In this document: positions 24,220 through 33,044 of the stretch, in pieces
How the letters are laid out: every line of letters starts with the position of its first letter
Numbering within the stretch: position 1 is the first letter of the stretch
Source: Deltaproteobacteria bacterium
GTDB taxonomy: Bacteria; Desulfobacterota; GWC2-55-46
NCBI GenBank assembly: GCA_016219025.1
Contig: JACRCM010000076.1
Location: 1-40,191 of the forward strand
Length of the DNA: 40,191 nucleotides
Direction of reading: 5' to 3'
Position numbers and translations under genes: made by a program
Notes under the pieces: generated by a model
What the model was told of the DNA's origin: nothing
Databases searched by the model: none
Seen by the model: the letters and a program-made list of their open reading frames with translations, nothing else

Positions 24220-25578
24220 ATGCATTCAAAAAAGAGGCTCTTCGGCACCGACGGGGTCCGCGGCATAGCCAACATAAAGCCGATGACCGCCGAGATGGCG
24301 CTCCAGCTCGGCAGGGCCATCGCCTATATATCCCGGAAAGAGGCCAGACGCCACAGGATAGTCATAGGCAAGGACACGAGGCTCTCCGGCTACATGCTCG
24401 AGGGCGCGATGATGGCCGGCATCTGCTCGATGGGCGTTGACGCGCTCATGGTCGGGCCGCTGCCGACTCCGGGCATAGCGTTCATCACGTCGAGCATGAG
24501 GGCGGACGCGGGCGTGGTCATCTCCGCCTCGCACAACCCGTATCAGGACAACGGCATAAAGTTCTTCTCGCGCGACGGATTGAAGCTCCCGGATGAGACG
24601 GAGCTTGAGATTGAGAGGTTCATCCTGGAGAACCACGACCCCTCGCACAGGCCCACCGCGAGCGAGGTGGGCAAGGCGTACAGGGTCGACGACGCCATAG
24701 GCAGATACGTCGTATTCGCAAAGAACGCCTTCCCCAAGGAGCTTACCCTCGACGGGTTGAAGATAGCCGTTGACTGCGCCAACGGCGCGGCGTATAAGGT
24801 GGCACCGGCGGTCTTCTACGAGCTTGGAGCCGAGGTCATCCCGATTGGCGTGGCCCCGAACGGCGAGAATATCAATAAAGAGTGCGGGGCGCTCCACCCG
24901 GAGAACGTCGCAAAGGCCGTGGTCGAGCGCGGTGCGGACATCGGCTTCGCCATCGACGGCGACGGCGACCGGTGCATCATGGTGGATGAGAAGGGCATGA
25001 TACTCGACGGCGACTACATACTCGCCATATCCGCCCTTGGCCGGCTCAAGGAGGGGGCGCTCGACAAAAAGACGCTCGTGGCCACCATAATGAGCAACTC
25101 CGGCCTCGAAGAGGCGATAACCGGCGCGGGCGGGAAGATGATACGGACGGCGGTCGGCGACAGATACGTGGTCGAGGAAATGTTGAAGGGCGGGTACAAC
25201 CTCGGCGGAGAGCAGTCAGGCCACGTGATATTCCTCGACCATACCACGACCGGAGACGGCACGATAACGGCCCTGCAGATACTCAAAAGGATGGTCTCGG
25301 AAGGCGCTAAACTCTCGGAGTTGGCCTCCGTCATGCGGACCTACCCGCAGGTTCTGGTGAACGTCAAGGTGAAGCAGAAGAAGGATATCGCGCAGATGCC
25401 TGAGGTCTACGGGCTGCTAAAGACCGTGGAAAAGCGGCTCAAGCGCAGAGGCAGGGCCTTTATCAGGTATTCCGGCACCGAGCCCCTCGCAAGGATAACC
25501 ATAGAAGGCGAACGCGAGGACGAGATCCGCGCATGGGCGGACGAGCTGGCGGCGCTTCTGAAAAAGGAAGTGGGGTAA
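24220..25578 (+). CDS. glmM: Phosphoglucosamine mutase
   Basis: Enzyme of 452 residues converting glucosamine-6-phosphate to glucosamine-1-phosphate for UDP-GlcNAc, hence peptidoglycan and LPS. The N-terminus [13 protein letters not shown] is diagnostic. The phosphoserine loop is [16 protein letters not shown] (active Ser104), the metal loop DGDGDR is at 246-251, and the phosphate loop [11 protein letters not shown] is near the end. Length equals the family norm (about 445). It is translated right after cdaR, matching the conserved cdaA-cdaR-glmM link between c-di-AMP and wall synthesis. Confidence 0.97.
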   Translation: MHSKKRLFGTDGVRGIANIKPMTAEMALQLGRAIAYISRKEARRHRIVIGKDTRLSGYMLEGAMMAGICSMGVDALMVGPLPTPGIAFITSSMRADAGVVISASHNPYQDNGIKFFSRDGLKLPDETELEIERFILENHDPSHRPTASEVGKAYRVDDAIGRYVVFAKNAFPKELTLDGLKIAVDCANGAAYKVAPAVFYELGAEVIPIGVAPNGENINKECGALHPENVAKAVVERGADIGFAIDGDGDRCIMVDEKGMILDGDYILAISALGRLKEGALDKKTLVATIMSNSGLEEAITGAGGKMIRTAVGDRYVVEEMLKGGYNLGGEQSGHVIFLDHTTTGDGTITALQILKRMVSEGAKLSELASVMRTYPQVLVNVKVKQKKDIAQMPEVYGLLKTVEKRLKRRGRAFIRYSGTEPLARITIEGEREDEIRAWADELAALLKKEVG

Positions 25579-25585
25579 AGACCGT

Positions 25586-25622
25586 GATGCGTTTGAGGAA
25601 GCGGTCAGCTTTCTAACGCATC
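25586..25622. repeat. Small GATGCGTT/AACGCATC inverted repeat
   Basis: GATGCGTT (25586-25593) and AACGCATC (25615-25622) form a perfect 8-bp inverted repeat with a 21-nt loop between glmM and pdxJ. The same GTGATGCGT end sequence bounds the elements at 7095 and 26802, so this looks like a core-less relative of that family. Confidence 0.55.
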
Positions 25623-25648
25623 CCAGCCTTATAAAGGAGTCTTATAGC

Positions 25649-26365
25649 ATGCCCAGACTTTCAGTCAACGTGGATCACGTGGCGACGATACGCAAGGCGC
25701 GCGGCGCGAGCGAGCCTGACCCGGTGACCGCGGCGCTCATGGCCGAGCTCGCCGGGGCCGACGGCATAACCGTGCATCTGCGCGAGGACAGGCGCCACAT
25801 TCAGGACAGGGACGTATATCTCCTGAAAAACACCCTGAAGACGCGGCTCAACCTTGAGATGGCCGCCACCAAGGAGATGCTCTCCATCGCGCTTGAGATA
25901 AAGCCCGACATGGTGACGCTCGTGCCGGAGAAACGGCAGGAGTTGACCACGGAGGGCGGCCTGGACGTGAAGACCCAGCTTGAGCCGCTCAAAAAATTCG
26001 TAGCTTCCCTGAAAGACGGCGGCATCTCGGTCAACCTTTTCATAGACCCAAGCCCGGATGCGGTAAAGGCCGCTCACCGGATAGGGCCTGACGGAGTGGA
26101 GATACATACTGGCAGGTATGCGGATGTGCCTTTGACCGAGCGCGACTCCGAGTTGAAAAGGATATACGATTCCGTCACGCTCTCAAAGAGGGTCGGACTC
26201 AAGACTCATGCGGGCCACGGCCTCGACTACCACAATATAGGCGGCGTCGCGGCGATGAAGGAGATAGAGGAGTTTGCCATAGGCTTTGGCATCATCGCAA
26301 GGAGCGTCTACTCCGGCATAGGCGCGGCGGTGGCCGAGATGAAGAGGCTGATAGAGGGAAGATAG
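25649..26365 (+). CDS. pdxJ: Pyridoxine 5'-phosphate synthase
   Basis: Vitamin B6 enzyme of 238 residues that condenses deoxyxylulose-5-phosphate with 3-amino-2-oxopropyl phosphate. Landmarks: LSVNVDHVATIRKARG at the N-terminus, GADGITVHLREDRRHIQDRD, VTLVPEKRQELTTEGGLDV, GPDGVEIHTGRYAD, and HAGHGLDYHN. Length fits (E. coli 243). AAGGAG lies upstream of the ATG. In many related bacteria pdxJ is followed by acpS; here the acpS that follows is broken. Confidence 0.97.
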   Translation: MPRLSVNVDHVATIRKARGASEPDPVTAALMAELAGADGITVHLREDRRHIQDRDVYLLKNTLKTRLNLEMAATKEMLSIALEIKPDMVTLVPEKRQELTTEGGLDVKTQLEPLKKFVASLKDGGISVNLFIDPSPDAVKAAHRIGPDGVEIHTGRYADVPLTERDSELKRIYDSVTLSKRVGLKTHAGHGLDYHNIGGVAAMKEIEEFAIGFGIIARSVYSGIGAAVAEMKRLIEGR

Positions 26366-26423
26366 GAGGTGGGAGGTGGGAGGTGGGGAGTGGGAGGTAG
26401 CGCTGACTTTCCCGCTTCCCACC
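26365..26423. repeat. G-rich tandem repeat and hairpin
   Basis: Three GGAGGTG units (26365-26385) run directly from the pdxJ stop and include four GGG runs within 24 bases, matching the pattern of a G-quadruplex. GGTGGGGAGTGGG (26382-26394) can pair with CCCGCTTCCCACC (26411-26423), two positions being wobble pairs. It lies 11 nt before the broken acpS and could block transcription or translation of it. Confidence 0.55.
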
Positions 26424-26433
26424 CGCCGTCATT

Positions 26434-26778
26434 ATGATACACGGCATCGGCATAGACATAGTCGACGCGTAGAAGTTCAGGGCCGTCATGGAGCGGCGCG
26501 GGAGCGGCTTTTGCGAGAGGCTCTTTACGCCCGGCGAGACCGCCTACTGCATGAGGCAGAGGCGTCCGCACGAGCACTTCGCGGCCCGCTTCGCGGCAAA
26601 GGCGAGCCTTGTGAAGGCCCTGGGCAGGGGCCTCGCGTTCAAAAGGATAGAGGTGTTGCGTGGAGAGGGTGGACAGCCTGAGATAAAGGCGGCAGACTTG
26701 GGTGAGGGGTTCAGGCTCGCCGTATCCATTTCGCATGACGGCGGCTACAGCATAGCGCAGGTCATAGTGGAGAAGTGA
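26434..26778 (+). pseudogene. acpS: Holo-ACP synthase, disrupted
   Basis: Reads as AcpS from ATG 26434 (MIHGIGIDIVDA) but meets an in-frame TAG at 26470-26472, then continues KFRAVMERRGSGFCERLFTP and on to SISHDGGYSIAQVIVEK. Without the stop it would be 115 codons with the proper start, Asp, and length. A second lesion is independent of the first: the metal-binding Glu of FAAKEA is Ala here (RFAAKASLVKALG). The position after pdxJ and before nnr is the usual acpS place, so this is the ancestral copy decaying while the 1259 copy remains intact. Amber read-through is possible but the lost Glu argues against a working enzyme. Confidence 0.85.
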
Positions 26779-26801
26779 AATGGGAAAAATCCTTTTACGC
26801 A

Positions 26802-26864
26802 TCACGCATAGAGCTGCGATTTACAAAGTAGCCCTATCTGTAAATCCCGCGCACGCATCACGGC
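26802..26864. repeat. Copy of the 63-bp MITE-like repeat
   Basis: This segment is the reverse complement of 7095-7157 with about two changes. It has GTGATGCGT-type ends and contains the core with one change, GATTTACAAAGTAGCCCTAT, at 26818-26837. It sits in the short gap between the disrupted acpS and nnr, ending 5 nt before the nnr start, so it replaces any normal ribosome-binding region. Confidence 0.85.
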
Positions 26865-26868
26865 ATCT

Positions 26869-28431
26869 ATGAAACTCGCCACCTCAGATACGATTAAAGA
26901 GATAGACCGGGCCGCCGTGGAGGACTACGGCATGGCAGGGTTGCAGCTCATGGAAAACGCCGGACGCGGCGTTGCAGACCTCGTGCTCCGCGAACTTGGC
27001 GCCGGCGGCAAGAAAGGCCGCGTTGCCGTTATAGCGGGCAAGGGCAACAACGGCGGTGACGGCTACGTGGCGGCGCGCCATCTGAGGAACGCGGGCATCG
27101 ACGTAATCGTCTTCTCGCTTGCGAGGCCGAAGGGGCTTAAAGGCGATGCGGCTGTAAACGCATCAGTATGGGGCCGGATGGGAGGCGCAACCGCGGGGAT
27201 ATCGACTAATGCCGACATCGCCAGACACGCATCCGCCATCAGGCACGCTACGGTCATAGTCGACGCGATCTTCGGCACCGGGCTTTCTACCGCGGTAAAG
27301 GGCGTTCATGCCGGCGTTATAGAATTCATCAATTCGCTCGGCAAGAGGGTCGTATCCGTTGACGTTCCCTCCGGCATAGACGCCGCAACCGGCGCTGCGC
27401 TCGGCGTTGCAATCAAGGCCGGCCTCACCGTCACGATGGCTATGCCTAAACTCGGACTCTATCTCTATCCGGGGCGCGCATGCGCGGGCAGGATAGAGGT
27501 CGTTGACATCGGCTGCCCCTCGGCGCTTATCAACGGAGACGATATTCGATACAACCTAATCACCGGCGCGGACGTGAGCGGAGTTCTGAGGCCGCGCAAG
27601 ATTGATTCGCACAAGGGGAGTTACGGACACCTCCTCGTGCTTGCAGGCTCTCCGGGCAAGACGGGCGCGGCGTACATGGCGGCGACCGGCGCGATGAGGG
27701 CCGGTGCCGGGCTGGCGACCATCGGTCTGCCTGAGAGTCTTGAGCCGATAATGGAGGCGAAGACGACTGAGGTTATGACGCTCGGCCTGCCGGAGACCGC
27801 GGCCCATGCGCTCGGAGGCGTCTCGTTCGAGGCCGTTTGCAAGGCGATGAATGGCAAGGCGGCAATCGTCATAGGCCCCGGGCTCGGCGCAACGGACGAT
27901 ATTGCGGGATTGATGGAGCGCATCCTGAAGGCATCGAAGCTGCCGATGGTTATCGACGCCGACGGGTTGAACGCGCTTGCCGGGCGGCTTGACCTCCTGC
28001 GCAAGACGCGCGCGCCCATAGTGCTTACCCCGCACCCCGGGGAGTTGGCGAGGCTCCTTGACATGAAGACCGCTGACGTTCAATCCGGCAGGATAGGCGC
28101 GGCCTCCGCGCTTGCCGCAAAGACCGGCGCGGCGGTAGTCCTCAAGGGCGCGGCAACGGTGATAGCGAGTCCTGACGGCGCGGTCTGGATAAACCCGACC
28201 GGCAACGCCGGGCTTGCCACGGCAGGCGCCGGAGACGTGCTTGCGGGCATGATAGGCGGCCTCATCGCGCAGGGGTGCGAGACAATGGACGCGGCCATAG
28301 CCGGGGTCTATATCCACGGTCTGGCCGCGGACGAGATAAAGGCCGCGAACGGCGAGGCCGGGATGATGGCGATGGATTTATTACCGGTAATCCCGCGCGT
28401 TATGAACTCCCTCATCGTTGCCGCGTTATGA
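26869..28431 (+). CDS. nnr: Bifunctional NAD(P)H-hydrate repair enzyme
   Basis: Metabolite-repair enzyme of 520 residues that restores damaged NAD(P)H. The N-terminal epimerase half (about 1-215) shows MENAGRGVADL, AGKGNNGGDGYVAARHL, and DAIFGTGLS. The C-terminal ADP-dependent dehydratase half has GSPGKTGAAYMAATGAMRAG, VIDADGLNAL, LTPHPGELARLL, and GNAGLATAGAGDVLAGMIGG. Length is normal for the fused form. A repeat lies just before the ATG and no ribosome site is visible. The stop overlaps the tsaE start (ATGA). Confidence 0.95.
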   Translation: MKLATSDTIKEIDRAAVEDYGMAGLQLMENAGRGVADLVLRELGAGGKKGRVAVIAGKGNNGGDGYVAARHLRNAGIDVIVFSLARPKGLKGDAAVNASVWGRMGGATAGISTNADIARHASAIRHATVIVDAIFGTGLSTAVKGVHAGVIEFINSLGKRVVSVDVPSGIDAATGAALGVAIKAGLTVTMAMPKLGLYLYPGRACAGRIEVVDIGCPSALINGDDIRYNLITGADVSGVLRPRKIDSHKGSYGHLLVLAGSPGKTGAAYMAATGAMRAGAGLATIGLPESLEPIMEAKTTEVMTLGLPETAAHALGGVSFEAVCKAMNGKAAIVIGPGLGATDDIAGLMERILKASKLPMVIDADGLNALAGRLDLLRKTRAPIVLTPHPGELARLLDMKTADVQSGRIGAASALAAKTGAAVVLKGAATVIASPDGAVWINPTGNAGLATAGAGDVLAGMIGGLIAQGCETMDAAIAGVYIHGLAADEIKAANGEAGMMAMDLLPVIPRVMNSLIVAAL

Positions 28432-28850
28432 AGAGGGTCTACGTTACAAACTCGCCTGAAGAGACCGAGGGGATAGCGGCGGCGTTGACGAGGGGGTTGA
28501 AACCCGGCGCCTGCATCGGCCTTATCGGAGAGCTTGGCGCCGGTAAGACCTGCTTCGTAAAGGGCGTTGCAAAGGCGCTCGGCGTGGCGGGTTACGTGAA
28601 GAGTCCGTCTTTCAACATAATAAACATCTACGAGGCCTTACCTGTCCCGCTCTATCACATAGACCTCTACAGGCTCTCAGGCCCGGACGAACTCCGCGAA
28701 GCAGGGCTTGAAGATTATATTTACGGAGAGGGGTTTTCCGTTATAGAATGGGCGGAAAAGGCGCCGGGGCTTCTGGCCGACTGTTCCCTGGTGGTCAGGA
28801 TTTCATATAAGGGCGAGACCGGGAGGGAGTTGGAGGTGGAGGGCGGATGA
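28428..28850 (+). CDS. tsaE: tRNA t6A modification ATPase TsaE
   Basis: Small ATPase of 140 residues that works with TsaB and TsaD to make threonylcarbamoyladenosine in tRNAs reading ANN codons. The P-loop GELGAGKT is at 34-41, followed by KSPSFNIINIY and YHIDLYRL (Walker B-like Asp), and VIEWAEKAP. ATG 28428 overlaps the nnr stop; the long upstream extension in the ORF track lies in the nnr gene and is rejected. Its stop overlaps the hicA start (ATGA). Confidence 0.94.
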   Translation: MKRVYVTNSPEETEGIAAALTRGLKPGACIGLIGELGAGKTCFVKGVAKALGVAGYVKSPSFNIINIYEALPVPLYHIDLYRLSGPDELREAGLEDYIYGEGFSVIEWAEKAPGLLADCSLVVRISYKGETGRELEVEGG

Positions 28851-29071
28851 GCCGAAAGACTCTGGAAAAGATACTTGGCGGCGTATCGGATAAGAATATC
28901 CGGTTTGATGAATCGCGGAATATCCTTCTGGGATTTAAGTTTGCAGAAAGGGTCAAAGGGGGCCATCATATTTTTAACAGATTCGATGTGCAGGAAATTG
29001 TCAATTTGCAGCCTCTTAAAGATGGAAAGGCAAAGGCGTATCAGGTAAAGCAGGTCAGGGATTTACTATGA
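28847..29071 (+). CDS. hicA: HicA-family toxin
   Basis: Predicted mRNA interferase of 74 residues with a dsRBD-like fold. The diagnostic part is FAERVKGGHHIFNRFDVQEI, with the catalytic His, and NLQPLKDGKAKAYQVKQVRD at the end. The residue before the His pair is Gly instead of the common Ser. It starts inside the tsaE stop codon (ATGA) and is followed after 28 nt by a HicB gene. Composition is more AT-rich than tsaE, suggesting acquisition. Overlap with an essential gene would tie toxin expression to the housekeeping operon. Confidence 0.84.
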   Translation: MSRKTLEKILGGVSDKNIRFDESRNILLGFKFAERVKGGHHIFNRFDVQEIVNLQPLKDGKAKAYQVKQVRDLL

Positions 29072-29099
29072 AGTATAAGCTCAATAGAGAGGAGTAATT

Positions 29100-29309
29100 A
29101 TGTACAGGTACGAGATAATCATATACTGGAGCGATGAAGACGGCGCTTATGTGGCCGAGGTGCCGGAACTCCCCGGGTGCATGGCCGACGGCGCTACGTA
29201 CGAAGATGCGTTGCGCAACACGGAGACAGCGATAGCAGAATGGATTGATACGGCAAGGGGCATGGGCAGGGATATACCCGCCCCGAAAGGCAGACTCCTG
29301 TATGCATGA
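29100..29309 (+). CDS. hicB: HicB-family antitoxin
   Basis: Antitoxin of 69 residues with the partial RNase H-like fold. The family core reads YWSDEDGAYVAEVPELPGCM, followed by the helix EDALRNTETAIAEWIDTARG and a C-terminal strand. This is the short form with no DNA-binding C-terminal domain, so self-repression would need another factor. GAGGAG lies about 8 nt before ATG 29100. Toxin-before-antitoxin order is normal for HicAB. Confidence 0.86.
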   Translation: MYRYEIIIYWSDEDGAYVAEVPELPGCMADGATYEDALRNTETAIAEWIDTARGMGRDIPAPKGRLLYA

Positions 29310-29404
29310 TGCCGACGCAATCGGCATGAACAAGAGGCGGCCGGGGGCTAAGGCCGCACAATAAACGGCGAACAGGCCGCGCCTGTTCGAGAGGAGGCTT
29401 ACGA

Positions 29405-29887
29405 ATGAGTGGACATGAAGGCTGCGGCCCGGGTTGCGAGGGACATGAGGCAACTGAGCTGGATTTTGTATTCTACGAGATCGAGATGTTCAGGACGGCG
29501 TACGAGGCGTGGCAGCAGTATAGCGAAGACGGGTTCCTGAACAACAGCTTCCTTGAGGTCTTCCTGCTGCACTTCAGGGCGCTGCACGAGTTTTTGCACT
29601 CCGACGGCGAACTGCCCGAAGGCGCGTTGGAGGCGCAGGAGTTTTTCGATACCGAGGAGGAGTATGAGGGTTTTCTGAAAGACAGATGCGGGGACGAAGA
29701 CCTTGCTTATCTCGTGAGACAGGACGCCCGCGCGCACAAGAGGCTTGCCCCCTTGACCCTCAGCCGCTTGGAGGACATGGAGGAGTGGGACATCCACAAG
29801 ATTCACGACGCCATGAACAAGTCGATAGAGGCGTTCATACAGACCGTGCCTGACCTTTGCGCGGATCAGGAAGAGCCTGCCCCGTAG
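29405..29887 (+). CDS. Uncharacterised acidic helical protein
   Basis: I do not recognise this 160-residue protein. It begins with a Cys/His-rich tip (GHEGCGPGCEGHEATE) that could bind a metal. The rest is mostly amphipathic helix, rich in Glu, Asp, Phe and Leu (YEIEMFRTAYEAWQQYSEDG, LLHFRALHEFLHSD), and contains EEYEGFLKDRCG. There is no signal peptide or membrane segment. GAGGAGG before the ATG shows it is well translated. It lies between hicB and lpd. A HEPN-like helical fold is conceivable, but I see no Rx4-6H motif to support it. Confidence 0.65.
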   Translation: MSGHEGCGPGCEGHEATELDFVFYEIEMFRTAYEAWQQYSEDGFLNNSFLEVFLLHFRALHEFLHSDGELPEGALEAQEFFDTEEEYEGFLKDRCGDEDLAYLVRQDARAHKRLAPLTLSRLEDMEEWDIHKIHDAMNKSIEAFIQTVPDLCADQEEPAP

Positions 29888-29978
29888 TTGCCGATTCATC
29901 GGCGTATCTGTCTTTTTGCACGCGCCGGGATCTGCAAATCCCGGCTCTGTACCGCTCCAAAGCGAGGTTGACGGCCAG

Positions 29979-31388
29979 ATGGTTGACGAAAAGATGAGAG
30001 AGTTCGACGTGGTTGTCATAGGCGGCGGCCCCGGCGGGTACGTGGCCGCGATAAGGGGCGCGCAGCTTGGGGCTAAGGTTGCGCTTATCGAGAGAGACAA
30101 AATAGGCGGGACGTGCCTTAACCGGGGCTGCATCCCGACAAAGGCGCTCTACTACTCGGCAAAGGCGCTCAATAGCGCGCGCCGCGCCGGGGAATTCGGC
30201 GTCAACGTGAGCGGCGTATCCTTCGACCTTGCAAAGGCCGTTACGAGAAAGGGAGATATCGTCCGCCAGCTTGCCGGCGGCGTGGAGCAGCTATTAAAAG
30301 GCAACAAGGTCGAGGTGATACGTGGCTCCGGGGTTGTCGAGGCTGCAGGCAGGGTGGCGGTTACAACCACAGCCGGGGCTGAGGTCATAGCCGCCACAAA
30401 GGCCGTAATTATCGCCACGGGCTCGGAGCCTGCAATGATACCGGCCTTTAATATCGACGGGAAGAACGTCCTTACCTCCACAGAGATGCTGGAGCTTAAA
30501 GAAGTCCCCAGGAGCCTCCTCGTAATCGGCGGCGGGGTCATGGGCTGCGAGTTTGCGACGCTCTTCGCGGCCTTCGGCTCAAGCGTCACGATAGTCGAAC
30601 TCCTGCCGGCGATACTTGCAACCGAGGACAAGATGGTCTCGCGGGTGATAGGCAAGCGGTTCAAGGAGACTGGCGTCAACTGCCTCACAGAGGTCTCGGT
30701 CGAGTCTGTCGAGGCATCGGAGGCGGGCGTCAAGACGCGCCTCAAGGACGGCAGGGAGTTTTTGACGGAGAAGGTATTGGTCTCCATCGGCAGGAGTTTC
30801 AATTCCAAAGGGCTCGGTCTTGAGAAGAACGGCGTCAAGATGAACAGGACTGCCATCGCGGTCAACGACGGCATGGAGACGAACGTCAAGGGCGTCTATG
30901 CCATCGGCGACGTGACCGGGAAGATGCTCCTCGCGCACGTGGCCTCGGCGCAGGGCATCGTGGCCGTGTCGAACGGTCTCGGCAAGGCGGCAACCATGGA
31001 TTATTCGGCGATACCCGGCGGCATATTCACCGACCCGGAAATCGCCTCGGTCGGCCTGCGCGAGAAGGACGCGGCGGAAAAGGGCATAGCCGTCTCAGTC
31101 GGCAGGTTCCCTTACGCGGCATCAGGCAAGGCGCTCGGCATGGGCGAGACGGACGGGTTCGTGCAGATAGTCGCTGACCCCGGCGCCGGCAAGGTGCTCG
31201 GCTGCTCGATAGTAGGCGCTCATGCCACGGACCTGCTCGGCGAGGTGACGCTCGCGGTAAAGGCGGGCGTGACGGCGAAAGAAATAGCCGAAACAGTTCA
31301 CGCTCACCCGACGCTCCCGGAGCTTGTCATGGAGGCCGCCGAGGACGTGCACGGCATGGCCATACACAAGGTCGGGAGGAAGAGATAG
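29979..31388 (+). CDS. lpdA: Dihydrolipoyl dehydrogenase
   Basis: Flavoprotein of 469 residues (from Met at 29979) that reoxidises lipoamide in 2-oxoacid dehydrogenase or glycine-cleavage complexes. FAD site: [15 protein letters not shown] (11-25). Redox disulfide: GGTCLNRGC (Cys46, Cys51). NAD site: [18 protein letters not shown]-terminal active-site His: [10 protein letters not shown]. The TTG start at 29916 in the ORF track would add 21 residues before the flavin fold and is unlikely; Met at 29994 is also possible. No E1/E2 or lipoyl protein genes are adjacent. It ends 2 nt before lysC. Confidence 0.93.
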   Translation: MVDEKMREFDVVVIGGGPGGYVAAIRGAQLGAKVALIERDKIGGTCLNRGCIPTKALYYSAKALNSARRAGEFGVNVSGVSFDLAKAVTRKGDIVRQLAGGVEQLLKGNKVEVIRGSGVVEAAGRVAVTTTAGAEVIAATKAVIIATGSEPAMIPAFNIDGKNVLTSTEMLELKEVPRSLLVIGGGVMGCEFATLFAAFGSSVTIVELLPAILATEDKMVSRVIGKRFKETGVNCLTEVSVESVEASEAGVKTRLKDGREFLTEKVLVSIGRSFNSKGLGLEKNGVKMNRTAIAVNDGMETNVKGVYAIGDVTGKMLLAHVASAQGIVAVSNGLGKAATMDYSAIPGGIFTDPEIASVGLREKDAAEKGIAVSVGRFPYAASGKALGMGETDGFVQIVADPGAGKVLGCSIVGAHATDLLGEVTLAVKAGVTAKEIAETVHAHPTLPELVMEAAEDVHGMAIHKVGRKR

Positions 31389-31390
31389 CG

Positions 31391-32626
31391 ATGTCCCTCA
31401 TCGTCCAGAAATACGGCGGCACCTCGGTCGGGAACGTCGAGCGCATAAAGAACGTCGCAAGGCGCGTGGCAAGGACGTTCAGCCAGGGCAACCGCGTCGT
31501 CGTGGTGCTCTCGGCCATGTCCGGCGAGACGAACAGGCTCGTGGCGTTCACGCAGGAGTGCAGCGAGTTTCCTATAAGCAGGGAGTATGATGCCGTCATA
31601 TCGACAGGCGAACAGGTGACAATCGGACTCCTCGCGCTTGTCCTTAAAGAGATGGGCTATCAGGCAAAGAGTTTCCTCGGGCATCAGGTGCCGATAATAA
31701 CCGATTCGAGTTTCGGTTCCGCCCGCATAGAGGATATCAAGCCGGGCAACCTCATGGCCGAACTCGACAGGGGCGTCATAGCGGTCGTGGCCGGGTTTCA
31801 GGGCGTGGACGCGGACGGGAGCATCACGACGCTCGGACGCGGCGGCTCGGACACCACGGCCGTGGCGCTCGCGGCGGCCCTGAAGGCCGACGTGTGCGAG
31901 ATATACACGGACGTGGAGGGCGTCTACACGACCGACCCGAACATCTGCTCGGACGCGCGCAAGCTGGAACGGGTATCTTACGACGAGATGCTTGAGATGG
32001 CCTCGCTCGGCGCGAAGGTGCTCCAGACGCGCTCGGTCGAGTTTGCAAGAAAATACGGCGTGCCGGTGATGGTCAGGAGTTCATTCAACGACGCTACAGG
32101 CACGCTCGTGTGCAAGGAGGACAAGGAGATGGAGAAGGTAGTCGTATCAGGCGTGACGTATAATAAGGACGAGGCCAAGATCTCGGTCTTGCGGGTGCCG
32201 GACAGGCCCGGCATCGCGGCCCTGCTCTTCCGCCCGCTCACCGAGGCTGGTATAAACGTGGACATGATAGTCCAGAACATCAGCCACGACAGCCAGACCG
32301 ACCTGACGTTTACCGTCACGAAGACGGAGTTCAAGCACGCCATGAAACTCGTCAAGGAGACCGCCGGCAAGATAGAGGCCGAGGACGTTATCGGAGACCC
32401 GAACATCGCAAAGGTCTCGATAGTGGGCGCGGGCATGAGGAGTCACGCCGGGGTCGCCTCGCGGATGTTCGACGTGATGGCGCGGGAAGGCATAAACATC
32501 CAGATGATATCCACCTCCGAGATAAAGATATCGTGCGTGGTCGACGTGAAATACACCGAGCTCGCCGTGCGCGTCCTGCACGAGGCGTTCGGACTGGGCA
32601 AGACCGACGTGGCGGAGGAGAAGTGA
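31391..32626 (+). CDS. lysC: Aspartate kinase
   Basis: Kinase of 411 residues opening the lysine, threonine and methionine pathways. Catalytic motif [11 protein letters not shown] is at the N-terminus, with [29 protein letters not shown], and [16 protein letters not shown] following. Two ACT domains fill the C-terminal third ([39 protein letters not shown]) and bind the feedback amino acid. Length is that of a monofunctional, single-frame enzyme. GGAGG lies upstream of the ATG. The natural neighbour cimA is 2.2 kb downstream, displaced by MNT/HEPN genes. Confidence 0.96.
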   Translation: MSLIVQKYGGTSVGNVERIKNVARRVARTFSQGNRVVVVLSAMSGETNRLVAFTQECSEFPISREYDAVISTGEQVTIGLLALVLKEMGYQAKSFLGHQVPIITDSSFGSARIEDIKPGNLMAELDRGVIAVVAGFQGVDADGSITTLGRGGSDTTAVALAAALKADVCEIYTDVEGVYTTDPNICSDARKLERVSYDEMLEMASLGAKVLQTRSVEFARKYGVPVMVRSSFNDATGTLVCKEDKEMEKVVVSGVTYNKDEAKISVLRVPDRPGIAALLFRPLTEAGINVDMIVQNISHDSQTDLTFTVTKTEFKHAMKLVKETAGKIEAEDVIGDPNIAKVSIVGAGMRSHAGVASRMFDVMAREGINIQMISTSEIKISCVVDVKYTELAVRVLHEAFGLGKTDVAEEK

Positions 32627-32631
32627 CCATT

Positions 32632-32964
32632 ATGCCGGCATTTGTCTTGAAGACGCTTAAATTCCTGAATCCCGGCGAGCAGGAGGCCGTTCGTTTATTC
32701 GAGGGCATGGTTAAAGAGGCGCTCTTGGACAATCTGATGATGCTTGAGGTATTCGGCTCAAAGGTGCGCGGCGATTTCGGCGCGGAATCGGATATCGATG
32801 TTTTTGTGTTGGTGAGAACCTTCGTCCCTGATATTATGACCGCTGTCGCCGCTATCTCATCGGATATAAGCGTCAATCGGGGGGTTCTTATCTCGCCCGT
32901 GGTGTTTAGCAATAATGAGTATGAGAAAAATATAAGATCAAATACATTTTTTTTCAGGAGTTGA
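32632..32964 (+). CDS. MNT-type nucleotidyltransferase, frame probably broken at its 3' end
   Basis: Small nucleotidyltransferase of 110 residues as read. The active motif is complete: EVFGSKVRGDFGAESDIDVF, a GS-x10-DxD. The C-terminus is abnormal. After SNT, a T8C run gives FFFRS and a stop, but a -1 shift in that run continues as FFFQELKGCGVLLYERE to a TAA at 32997-32999, which is the ending this family usually has. The gene therefore reads as 122 codons with one T lost, or with slippage. ATG 32632 is 6 nt after lysC, with GGAGGAG inside lysC. No HEPN partner follows directly. Confidence 0.75.
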   Translation: MPAFVLKTLKFLNPGEQEAVRLFEGMVKEALLDNLMMLEVFGSKVRGDFGAESDIDVFVLVRTFVPDIMTAVAAISSDISVNRGVLISPVVFSNNEYEKNIRSNTFFFRS

Positions 32965-33044
32965 AGGGTTGCGGGGTTCTCCTTTATGAAAGGGAATAAT
33001 GCCGAACTCGAAGGTTATAAGGCGCAAGGGGAGGAGCGAGGGCG

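Noticed and set aside
26488-26778. Separate 96-residue gene
   Set aside because: It is in frame with the acpS start at 26434 beyond the TAG and matches AcpS throughout, so it is part of the disrupted gene.
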